From: an uncultured Flavobacteriales bacterium | GTDB lineage: Bacteria > Bacteroidota > Bacteroidia > Flavobacteriales_D > Sanyastnellaceae | Assembly (NCBI GenBank): GCA_938003665.1 | Contig: CALKYI010000015.1 | Span: 1-13,487, forward strand | Direction: 5' to 3' | DNA length: 13,487 bases | Shown here: positions 7,976 to 13,487 of the stretch, piece by piece | Layout: each line of letters starts with the position of its first letter | Numbering within the stretch: position 1 is the stretch's first letter | Made by a program: the position numbers and the translations under genes | Notes under the pieces: model-generated | Database searches by the model: none | What the model saw: only the letters and a program-made list of their open reading frames with translations | What the model was told of the DNA's origin: nothing

Positions 7976-7983
7976 TATCTTGT
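7976..7983 (+). promoter_or_regulatory. -7-like promoter box (TATCTTGT) for the T9SS cargo gene
   Basis: TATCTTGT lies in the 33-bp gap after the exported-protein gene and ends 5 nt before the ATG at 7989. It is the same type of near-start box seen upstream of other genes in the window. No TTG at proper -33 spacing was found. Confidence 0.4.
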
Positions 7984-7988
7984 AACAC

Positions 7989-9047
7989 ATGAAAAACCAT
8001 TTCACCCTTTTTGACTTCCGGTTGTTGCCCGCCTTGCTTCTGTGCACATGGGCCTTAACGGCGTCTGGACAGCAGGTGGTGAATGGAAGTTTTGAATCCC
8101 TCACGGCATTGCCCACCACCACGGGCCAATGGAACCTCGTACCGGGTTGGCTGGGTACGGGCAGCTCTGAGAACACCCCCGATGCATTCCACATCCAAGG
8201 GATGGGGGGCGGAGACTTGCCTGAAACCCCCGTTGCGATGGTGTCGCCCGATCAAGGCATGGCCATTGCGGGCTTCATGGCCACAGGTGCGGAAGGAACC
8301 GATCGGCGTGAATACATTACCGGCACCTTTTCCCAGCCGCTTGAACCTGGAGCTGCCTACCGATTCACCTTCCGGATGACCAATGGGGAGCGGACGGCAT
8401 TCTCACAAGCGGGGTTAGGGGTCAGCAAACTCGGGATGCACTTTTCGATGGGGCCGTTGCAGCAATTGGGAGCTGCGCCACTGAACGAGGCACCTCAGTT
8501 TGAATTGACTCCCATCTTTTACAGCCGCGAATGGGAAACCATTTCGTTCACCTTTGTGGCGCAAAGCGCCTGGACATGCTTCACGTGGGGGGCTTTCGGA
8601 TCGGATGCGGACCGAAACATCGTCATCAGCGAGGGAGAGTCGCCGACCATGGCATACTGTTTCGTGGATGCGTTTGAAATTGGCTTGGATGAAGAGGGCA
8701 TTGCAGTGGACGAGGAAGAGGTGAAAGGACCATCAAGCAAGCCCACCACCGTGAATTTGGAAGAGGACCCTTCGTGGTTCGTACCCAATGCCTTCACGCC
8801 AAATAACGATGGGGAAAACGACGTCTTCGTGCCGGTCTGGAACAACGTCGAACTGAAGCGATTTGAAGTCTTCTCGCGTTGGGGCGAAAAAGTCTACGCC
8901 TTGACCTCCAACACGGCGGACGGATGGGATGGTACCACTTCCAATGGCAAGGATGCCGAGCCTGGCACGTACGTTTGGCAAGTGGACCTGATCGACGAGG
9001 ACGGCAAGACCATTTCGAAGTCCGGCGCCATCACCTTGATTCGCTGA
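7989..9047 (+). CDS. Secreted protein with T9SS type-B (gliding-motility-associated) C-terminal sorting domain
   Basis: A 352-residue secreted protein carried across the outer membrane by the type IX secretion system. Residues 1 to about 28 form a signal peptide ending ASGQ. Residues 29-232 form an N-terminal module opening with VVNGSFE and a GW motif (about 30-54), then DRREYITGTFSQPLEPGAAY (105-124), a jelly-roll-like pattern seen in many Bacteroidota secreted proteins of unknown ligand. Residues 233-261 form an acidic linker (DEEEVKGPSSKP). Residues 262-352 are the type-B sorting domain: FVPNAFTPNNDGENDVF, FEVFSRWGEKVY, DGWDGTTSNGKDAEPGTYVW and the terminal SGAITLIR. That domain is normally recognised by the T9SS translocon and may be removed at the surface. 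No catalytic motif is visible. It is a probable cell-surface or released protein; its ligand is unknown. Confidence 0.92.
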   Translation: MKNHFTLFDFRLLPALLLCTWALTASGQQVVNGSFESLTALPTTTGQWNLVPGWLGTGSSENTPDAFHIQGMGGGDLPETPVAMVSPDQGMAIAGFMATGAEGTDRREYITGTFSQPLEPGAAYRFTFRMTNGERTAFSQAGLGVSKLGMHFSMGPLQQLGAAPLNEAPQFELTPIFYSREWETISFTFVAQSAWTCFTWGAFGSDADRNIVISEGESPTMAYCFVDAFEIGLDEEGIAVDEEEVKGPSSKPTTVNLEEDPSWFVPNAFTPNNDGENDVFVPVWNNVELKRFEVFSRWGEKVYALTSNTADGWDGTTSNGKDAEPGTYVWQVDLIDEDGKTISKSGAITLIR

Positions 9048-9060
9048 TTCGATTCGGACC

Positions 9061-10596
9061 ATGGTTCACAGCTACCCCCAGCGTGATATCCTCCCGTCCG
9101 GAAGTGCGGCTTCCGATTGGTGCAATCAGCCCGAAGCGCTGCAATCTTTCTGGCCCTATCCCGGCAATGCACAAGGCATCGCTGAAGCTATAGCCGCGCG
9201 GGGTGCGGTTGATCTGGCTCGTCGAGAACGAACGGCGAATTGCATCCGCAGGCAGTATGCCGAAGTCGGCATTGCACCGCCGGAGGGCTTGACCGCTTTC
9301 GCTCAAGGGGCCGAAGTGGTTACCGTAGGGCATCAACTCCAGGCGGGTGGAGGTCCGGCCTTTTTTCACTACAAAATCCTGTCCGCTCTGCGATGGGCGG
9401 CGCAACTTCGAGCCACAGGTACGCCGGCGATTGCGGTGTTTTGGATGGCGTCAGAAGACCACGATTTTGAAGAGATTTCCCGAACGCATGCGCCGGACTG
9501 GGCATCGTTTGAATGGACACCCGAGCGCATTGAGCAAGCCCCCGTGGGACGCATCACGTGGGACGCTCAAGCGGAGCAGGCGTGGCAAGCTTGGTGTCAA
9601 GCCACGCTTCAATCCACAGGTACCGTCCACGATCAATCCATGCCCCTGGCGCACCGCGTGCGGCATTGGTTGGATGAGTGGTTCGGAGATGAAGACCTCG
9701 TGGTTATCGATGGGGATGACGCCGAACTGAAGGCCTCTGCACACGCCATTTTTGAGGCCGAGTGGACCGGAGCTGGTATCGGACCTGCGTTACATACGGC
9801 CAGAGAGCAGTACGAGGCCAAGTGGTCATCGGCGCCCTTGCAGGTTAGGGACAACAACCTTTTCATCTTGGAAGCAAGTGGTCGACGAACTCGGGCCGAT
9901 CGGTGGCTCGATGCGCAGGGTGCGGATGCGGTCCAGAACTTGCGCCCGGAACAACTGAGCCCCAATGCATCCTTGCGTCCGCTGTACCAGGAATTTGTGC
10001 TCGAAAGTGCGGCCTTCGTGGGCGGACCGTCTGAAGTGGGGTATTGGTTGATGCTGGGGGAAGCCTTCCGACGGCATCAACTCCCACATCCGGCCTTGGT
10101 GGTGCGCGACGGTGCTTTTGTACATGATCATCGTTCCTTGAAGGCAGCCGAGGCGTGCGGTTGGACGCCCCAACAACCAGCATTGACCGGCGACGCTGCG
10201 GTGGCGCTATGGGCGGACAAGCAACTGCGTGGCAACGGCGAATTGGACGTGGCCTTTGAGGCGTGGTCCACGGCCTTGATTGCCCACGCGGAAGGTGTAC
10301 CCGGGGATGCGGTTCCGACCACCCGCGCAGCCTTGAGCAAAATGGAAAAAGAGCTGGTGCATGTCCAAAAAAAGTGGCGCAAGATCCTGCGGCATCAGCG
10401 CGCGGAAGAAGCGGAAGCCATCCGCAGCGCGTTCGATCATTGGTCATGTCCGAAGGGCAAGGGGCAAGAACGTCACCTCAGTGCGTTGCCGTTGATGGAC
10501 GCTGCAGGAGGAAGGGAGGTCTTTACGGAAATGTGGTACAGGGCGCTCGAAGGCACGAACGAGCCGCAATTTTTGGTCTTTCATCCGGCTTCTTGA
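9061..10596 (+). CDS. bshC: Putative bacillithiol synthase / cysteine-adding enzyme BshC
   Basis: A 511-residue protein matching BshC, the last enzyme of bacillithiol synthesis, which attaches cysteine to glucosaminyl-malate to make the low-molecular-weight thiol. The clearest signature is FWMASEDHDFEEI (residues 127-139), preceded by the nucleotide-fold motif VTVGHQL (87-93) and HYKILSALRWA (103-113). Later come EFVLESAAFVGGPSEVGYW (about 311-329) and a helical, coiled-coil-like stretch at about 424-455 (LSKMEKELVHVQKKWRKIL), as expected for the BshC dimer region. The protein is slightly shorter than the usual 530-540 residues. The GLxTGPLY stretch normally following the Gly-x-Gln motif reads QAGGGPAFF here, a local divergence. 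The ATG at 9061 is 13 bp after the T9SS cargo gene. bshA and bshB are not in the window. The family is certain; the activity is inferred. Confidence 0.92.
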   Translation: MVHSYPQRDILPSGSAASDWCNQPEALQSFWPYPGNAQGIAEAIAARGAVDLARRERTANCIRRQYAEVGIAPPEGLTAFAQGAEVVTVGHQLQAGGGPAFFHYKILSALRWAAQLRATGTPAIAVFWMASEDHDFEEISRTHAPDWASFEWTPERIEQAPVGRITWDAQAEQAWQAWCQATLQSTGTVHDQSMPLAHRVRHWLDEWFGDEDLVVIDGDDAELKASAHAIFEAEWTGAGIGPALHTAREQYEAKWSSAPLQVRDNNLFILEASGRRTRADRWLDAQGADAVQNLRPEQLSPNASLRPLYQEFVLESAAFVGGPSEVGYWLMLGEAFRRHQLPHPALVVRDGAFVHDHRSLKAAEACGWTPQQPALTGDAAVALWADKQLRGNGELDVAFEAWSTALIAHAEGVPGDAVPTTRAALSKMEKELVHVQKKWRKILRHQRAEEAEAIRSAFDHWSCPKGKGQERHLSALPLMDAAGGREVFTEMWYRALEGTNEPQFLVFHPAS

Positions 10597-10599
10597 CCG

Positions 10600-10630
10600 T
10601 TGTACACCTCACGCCTGGGATGTAATTTCG
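10600..10630 (+). promoter_or_regulatory. Two-part Bacteroidota-type promoter (TTG-N20-TAATTTCG) for the HAD gene
   Basis: TTG at 10600-10602, then 20 nt, then TAATTTCG at 10623-10630 fits the Bacteroidota arrangement of a -33 TTG and a -7 TAnnTTTG with 19-21 nt between. It is the only promoter in the window where I can see both parts. The box ends 5 nt before the ATG at 10636. It also means the TTG at 10600 is better read as a promoter element than as a start codon. Confidence 0.55.
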
Positions 10631-10635
10631 TCGGC

Positions 10636-11100
10636 ATGCCAAACACTCCCGATGCCTCCGGCCGCCCCGGCCAACCCAACGTTGAACTCGAAGCTGTAAA
10701 GGATGCCCAGGGCCTCGCTGCCTCTCCCCAGTTGCCCTCGGATGTTAAGAACTACATGATCGACATCGACGGCACCATCACCGAGGATGTACCCAATGAA
10801 GAACCGGAGCGCATGGCGACGTGCCTGCCTTTCCCGGATGCATTGGAAACCCTGAACAAGTGGTACGAGGAGGGCCACATCATCACGTTTTTCACGTCTC
10901 GGACGGAGGAGCACCGCGCCGTGACAGAAGCTTGGCTCGATAAGCACGGTTTTCACTACCACGGCCTGCTCATGGGCAAGCCCCGCGGAGGGAATTACCA
11001 CTGGATCGACAACCACATCGTTCGTGCGACGCGTTACCAGGGCACCTTCAGCGACCTTGTGCGCGAGAAGGCAGAAATCGAGGTGTTCAAGCGCGGGTAA
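10636..11100 (+). CDS. HAD-superfamily phosphatase-like protein
   Basis: A 154-residue small HAD-type protein. Motif I is DIDGTIT with the nucleophile/acid pair at Asp43 and Asp45. Motif II is FFTSR with Thr87. A lysine (Lys115) in LLMGKPRGGNYHWIDN and the acidic Asp125 fit motifs III and IV, so the phosphatase active site looks intact. Homologous short proteins in Bacteroidota are, as I recall, often labelled phosphoheptose isomerase by old transfer, which the HAD motifs do not support. The substrate is unknown; a phosphosugar is one guess, and a heptosyltransferase-like gene lies nearby. Residues 1-36 are a Pro/Ala-rich extension before the domain. The ATG at 10636 is chosen because a two-part promoter sits directly before it, though a TTG at 10732 would give a protein closer to the core domain. 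The gene follows bshC by 39 bp and its stop abuts the stop of ruvX. Confidence 0.85.
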   Translation: MPNTPDASGRPGQPNVELEAVKDAQGLAASPQLPSDVKNYMIDIDGTITEDVPNEEPERMATCLPFPDALETLNKWYEEGHIITFFTSRTEEHRAVTEAWLDKHGFHYHGLLMGKPRGGNYHWIDNHIVRATRYQGTFSDLVREKAEIEVFKRG

Positions 11101-11529
11101 TCAACGGCCCCGTTCGTCCAGAAAGCGCTGCAAAATCAACGCAGCGGCAACATCGTCCACAGCGCCTTTTTGGGATCGTTTGGACTTTTTCATGCCCGAT
11201 CGAATGGCCGATTGAAGTGCTTCTTCACTGGTGTTGGTCTCGTCGACGAGTGTGACTTCCAACGCCGGGAATTGCAGTTCCAATTGCTTTTTGAAGGCTA
11301 AGATGAGGGCGGAGCTATCGGTCAGGCCCCGGCCGGCATCTACGCCCCACCGGTTGGGAATGCCGAGGGCGAATCCGGCACACGGCTCGGCCGCAACGAG
11401 TGCTTTGATGACCGACATGAGCTCTGTTGTCGGGACGGTTTTGTAAGGAAAAGCCAATACCCCGGACGGGTCGGTATGGGCCAACCCCGTTCGCACGCCT
11501 CCGTAATCAATGCCAATCCATCGGGCCAT
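11101..11529 (-). CDS. ruvX: RuvX/YqgF-family putative pre-16S rRNA nuclease / Holliday junction resolvase
   Basis: A 142-residue RNase-H-fold protein of the YqgF/RuvX family, essential in many bacteria and linked to maturation of the 16S rRNA 5' end; resolvase activity was the older proposal. The three acidic active-site positions are visible: Asp8 in IGIDYGGVRTGLA, Glu97 in TLVDETNTSEEA, and Asp125/Asp126 in KGAVDDVAAALILQRFL. The GIPNRWGVDAGRG stretch at 56-68 occupies the usual glycine-rich 'GLP...G' region. The length is normal. It converges on the HAD gene with no intervening base and diverges from the glycosyltransferase gene across 58 bp. A TACCTTGC box lies 3 nt upstream of the ATG. 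Confidence 0.92.
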   Translation of the reverse strand: MARWIGIDYGGVRTGLAHTDPSGVLAFPYKTVPTTELMSVIKALVAAEPCAGFALGIPNRWGVDAGRGLTDSSALILAFKKQLELQFPALEVTLVDETNTSEEALQSAIRSGMKKSKRSQKGAVDDVAAALILQRFLDERGR

Positions 11530-11532
11530 GCC

Positions 11533-11540
11533 GCAAGGTA
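11533..11540 (-). promoter_or_regulatory. -7-like promoter box (TACCTTGC) for ruvX
   Basis: Read on the minus strand, TACCTTGC ends 3 nt before the ruvX ATG (complement at 11527-11529). It closely matches the TACCTTGT upstream of the lipoprotein gene. No clear -33 element is visible. Confidence 0.35.
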
Positions 11541-11575
11541 CGGCTCAAGCCATCCGGTTGCGACCTGCACACCCG

Positions 11576-11583
11576 TATCTTCG
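11576..11583 (+). promoter_or_regulatory. -7-like promoter box (TATCTTCG) for the glycosyltransferase
   Basis: TATCTTCG followed by CACC and the ATG at 11588 differs at one position from TAnnTTTG. The box ends 4 nt before the start codon. It supports the ATG at 11588 over an in-frame ATG at 11510, which would lie inside ruvX. The nearest upstream TTG (11558) is 15 nt away, shorter than usual spacing. Confidence 0.45.
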
Positions 11584-11587
11584 CACC

Positions 11588-12580
11588 ATGCCCGCGCGGA
11601 AAGTACTGTTCATCCAAACGGCCTTCATCGGAGACGCCATCCTGGCTTCTTCGTTGTGGGAGACTTGGCATGCCGCGCATCCTGACGATGCGATTCACAT
11701 CTGCGTGCGCAAGGGCAATGAAGCTTTGTTCCACGGCCATCCTTTTCTAACCGGCGTGCACGTCTGGGACAAGAAAGGCGGTGTGCTCAATCGTTACCAG
11801 TCGTTGAATGCATTGGCGCGAGCATTGCGAGCTGAACGCTTTGATGCGGTATTCACCCCGCATCGCCACGCTTCTTCCGGTTGGTTGGCATGGCGCTCGG
11901 CTGCACCGATACGGGTGGGCTTTGATGTGCATCCGCTGCGCCGGATTTTCACTCACCTCGTGCCCCACGGTTTTGAGGAGGGCGTGCACGAAATCGAGCG
12001 CAATCACCGCCTCGTGGAAGGGTGGACGGATGTGGAAGCGCCGCATCTGCCGCGGTTGTATCCGGAACCGCTGGCCCCAGCTGATCGGGCGTTTGCCGTC
12101 TTGGCTCCGGCGAGTCAGTGGGCCACCAAACAATGGCCGGTTGGGCACTGGATTGCGCTGTGCAATGCGCTGAAAGACGAGGTGCCCGAATTGCGGCTCG
12201 TGGGCGGCCCAGCCGATGCAGACTTACTGCAGGAGATTGTGGCGAAAACGGAGCACCCCAATGCAGTGGTGCAGGCCGACCAAGGGCTGTTGGAATCGGC
12301 GGCGTTGATGGCGCAAGCGGCTTGGGTCTTGACGAACGACAGCGGACCCCTGCACCTAGCCTCTGCAGTCAATGCCCCGACCGTGGCTGTGTACTGTTCG
12401 ACGGTTCCGGCCTTCGGTTTTGGCCCGCTTTCAGAGCATTCACGGGTTGTGGAGTCGACCGAATCCCTGCCGTGCCGGCCGTGTGGCGTGCACGGCAAAA
12501 CCGCCTGTCCCTTGGGGCACTTTGCGTGTGGTGAGTCTATCACAGTGGACCAAGTACTTCACGCTTTGCATGCCCTATGA
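11588..12580 (+). CDS. Glycosyltransferase family 9 protein (ADP-heptose:LPS heptosyltransferase type)
   Basis: A 330-residue GT-B glycosyltransferase of family 9, whose characterised members add heptose to the inner core of lipopolysaccharide on the cytoplasmic face of the inner membrane. The N-terminal acceptor-side domain begins VLFIQTAFIGDAILASSL (residues 6-23), with the conserved Gly-Asp. The donor-side domain has the APASQWATKQWP motif (173-184), the LVGGPAD segment (204-210) and the hallmark LTNDSGPLHLASAVNAPTVA (248-267), followed by FGFGPLSEHS. Near the end is the cysteine-rich CRPCGVHGKTACPLGHFAC (296-314), common in this family. The length is normal. The start at 11588 is directly preceded by a promoter box; an upstream ATG at 11510 would overlap ruvX. 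Transcription probably ends near the hairpin at 12595-12627. The donor sugar cannot be fixed from sequence alone. Confidence 0.9.
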   Translation: MPARKVLFIQTAFIGDAILASSLWETWHAAHPDDAIHICVRKGNEALFHGHPFLTGVHVWDKKGGVLNRYQSLNALARALRAERFDAVFTPHRHASSGWLAWRSAAPIRVGFDVHPLRRIFTHLVPHGFEEGVHEIERNHRLVEGWTDVEAPHLPRLYPEPLAPADRAFAVLAPASQWATKQWPVGHWIALCNALKDEVPELRLVGGPADADLLQEIVAKTEHPNAVVQADQGLLESAALMAQAAWVLTNDSGPLHLASAVNAPTVAVYCSTVPAFGFGPLSEHSRVVESTESLPCRPCGVHGKTACPLGHFACGESITVDQVLHALHAL

Positions 12581-12594
12581 GCAAGGGTTGAAGC

Positions 12595-12627
12595 AAAAAA
12601 AAAAGCACGCCGTTGAAGCGTGCTTTT
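12595..12627. terminator. Bidirectional hairpin terminator between convergent genes
   Basis: A perfect 10-bp inverted repeat, AAAAGCACGC (12601-12610) and GCGTGCTTTT (12618-12627), encloses a 7-base loop. A run of ten A at 12595-12604 becomes ten T after the stem on the minus strand, so it is strongest as the terminator of the minus-strand gene at 12646-13023. On the plus strand only four T follow the GC part, giving weaker termination for the glycosyltransferase gene, whose stop is 14 bp upstream. Confidence 0.9.
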
Positions 12628-12645
12628 CAGTTGTTGCTATTGATG

Positions 12646-13023
12646 TTATTCCGCGCACTTGCTGCCTGCGCAGAAGATGCGCTCCTCGCCGGTGCCTTCC
12701 AAGCGGAGCCAAATGTCCGTTTCTGCATCCATGGTGTCGTACGCATTGCGGACCATGGTGCCGTCCTGCAGGATGAGGGCAAATCGAATCGATTGCAGCT
12801 TGCCATCTACCCAGTCCACCATGTCGTAGCGGAATCCGATGTTGACAGCGGTCAGGTCTTTCTGCAATTGCGCCAATTCGGCTCGCGTTGAGTTCTGGGT
12901 GACGTGAACGTTGACATATCCAGGCTGAACCGTTTCTGCGGCTGCATCCGATTGGGCCTGCGCAGTGGGGTTGATTCCGAGCATGACTATGGCCATGCTG
13001 AAGATGAAGGCGATGTGTTTCAT
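12646..13023 (-). CDS. Small secreted protein of unknown function
   Basis: A 125-residue exported protein. Residues 1-23 form a signal peptide (MKHIAF start, hydrophobic core, AQA cleavage). The mature part has HVTQNSTRAELAQLQKDL (about 40-57), then GFRYDMVDWVDGKLQSIRF and ALILQDGT. This pattern of 'x-N-T/S-T-x-x-x-L-x-x-L ... I-x-F/Y ... G-K-I-x-x-I' resembles a small alpha/beta repeat found in the C-terminal parts of some Bacteroidota M56/BlaR1-type membrane proteins; that link is from memory and tentative. Two cysteines near the C-terminus (118 and 123, in FCAGSKCAE) could form a disulfide. The gene stands alone, ending at the hairpin terminator and diverging from dnaN across 140 bp. It has no catalytic motif I can see. 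Confidence 0.82.
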   Translation of the reverse strand: MKHIAFIFSMAIVMLGINPTAQAQSDAAAETVQPGYVNVHVTQNSTRAELAQLQKDLTAVNIGFRYDMVDWVDGKLQSIRFALILQDGTMVRNAYDTMDAETDIWLRLEGTGEERIFCAGSKCAE

Positions 13024-13163
13024 GTTCCCAAATTACGGTTTTTTTCGTGAAAAACTTGAGGCCCATTCGTGCATTGGATGTTGAAAAATACCGCCCCAAA
13101 AACTGCCCTCAAACAGCTGTTTTAGATGCGATATGAAGCATCTTTGGAGACCAATATTTGATC
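13024..13163. other. AT-rich divergent intergenic region upstream of dnaN
   Basis: This 140-bp gap is the longest in the window. It separates the small secreted-protein gene (leftward) from dnaN (rightward) and must carry both promoters. It contains a short inverted repeat TTTTTC-GT-GAAAAA at 13041-13054, a perfect 12-bp palindrome AAACAGCTGTTT at 13111-13122, and a CATCTTTG box at 13139-13146 that is one base off TAnnTTTG and 17 nt before the dnaN ATG. Leftward, TAATTTGG lies a few bases upstream of the small gene. No DnaA boxes (TTATCCACA-like) were seen, so there is no sign of the replication origin. Confidence 0.5.
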
Positions 13164-13487
13164 ATGCATTTCATCGTTTCCAGCAGCCAACTGCTCCGTC
13201 ACCTTTCTTCGCTAAGCGGCGTCCTGAACAGCAGCAACACGCTGCCCATTTTGGATAACTTCCTTTTCGAATTGGGTCCCGGCGAGGCCGTCATTTCGGC
13301 GAGCGATCTGGAAACAACGATGACCACCAAACTCGAAGTCAAAACGGAGGATACGGGTTCCATCGCGGTGCCGGCCAAAATGCTCTTGGACATCCTCAAG
13401 GCCTTCCCAGACATTCCATTGACGTTCAAAGTGGACCCTGCGACGTACGCCATTGAATTGACCAGCGATGCGGGTAAGTACAAATTG
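13164..13487 (+). CDS. dnaN: DNA polymerase III beta subunit (sliding clamp), partial
   Basis: This is the first 108 residues of the beta clamp, cut by the right edge. DnaN forms a ring around DNA and tethers polymerase III and many repair proteins. The N-terminal domain is clear: HFIVSSSQLLRHLSSLSGVL (2-21), then NTLPILDNFLFEL (25-37), ISASDLETTMTTKLEV (44-59) and SIAVPAKMLLDILKAFPD (66-83), in the order and spacing of clamp domain 1. The ATG is the natural start for the family. It diverges from the small secreted-protein gene. dnaA is not next to it here, as is common in Bacteroidota. Confidence 0.95.
   Translation, partial: MHFIVSSSQLLRHLSSLSGVLNSSNTLPILDNFLFELGPGEAVISASDLETTMTTKLEVKTEDTGSIAVPAKMLLDILKAFPDIPLTFKVDPATYAIELTSDAGKYKL

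Noticed and set aside
13024..13163. Possible replication origin next to dnaN
   Set aside because: No DnaA-box sequences or tandem repeats are present and dnaA is not adjacent.

Overview
The window looks like chromosomal DNA from a Bacteroidota bacterium, probably a high-GC member near the Flavobacteriales; the rank below phylum is inference. Four things point there: a secreted protein with a type IX secretion (T9SS) type-B C-terminal domain, a TonB-dependent receptor with an N-terminal carboxypeptidase-regulatory-like domain, a bacillithiol-pathway bshC, and recurrent TAnnTTTG-like -7 promoter boxes just upstream of start codons in place of obvious Shine-Dalgarno sites. Coding density is high. 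I see no tRNA, rRNA, CRISPR array, insertion sequence or prophage gene, and no gene-free stretch longer than about 140 bases.

Layout. Bases 1-3152 (minus strand) hold a TonB-dependent outer-membrane receptor followed 6 bp later by an MsbA-type ABC exporter subunit that runs off the left edge. Diverging from them (plus strand) are a peptide-type substrate-binding lipoprotein (3241-4890) and an amidohydrolase matching ACMSD, the decarboxylase of the kynurenine branch of tryptophan degradation (4952-5965). Bases 6032-7955 form a compact three-gene run: an ECF sigma factor, a single-pass membrane protein in the anti-sigma position, and an exported, probably outer-membrane, protein. A T9SS type-B cargo protein (7989-9047), bshC (9061-10596) and a small HAD-type phosphatase-like protein (10636-11100) follow on the same strand.

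The HAD gene meets ruvX (11101-11529, minus) stop codon to stop codon with no base between them. ruvX diverges from a family 9 glycosyltransferase of the heptosyltransferase type (11588-12580). That gene converges on a small secreted protein of unknown function (12646-13023, minus) across a strong hairpin terminator. The last gene is the start of dnaN, the sliding clamp (13164 to the right edge).

Functionally this is a mix of housekeeping genes (dnaN, ruvX, bshC), envelope genes (receptor, exporter, lipoprotein, glycosyltransferase, T9SS cargo) and one regulatory module (sigma factor plus candidate anti-sigma). I found no clear defence, mobile or otherwise wholly new system. The points most worth following up are the promoter boxes placed so close to start codons that several transcripts should be leaderless or nearly so, the sigma / candidate anti-sigma / exported-protein module, and a few local departures from family norms.
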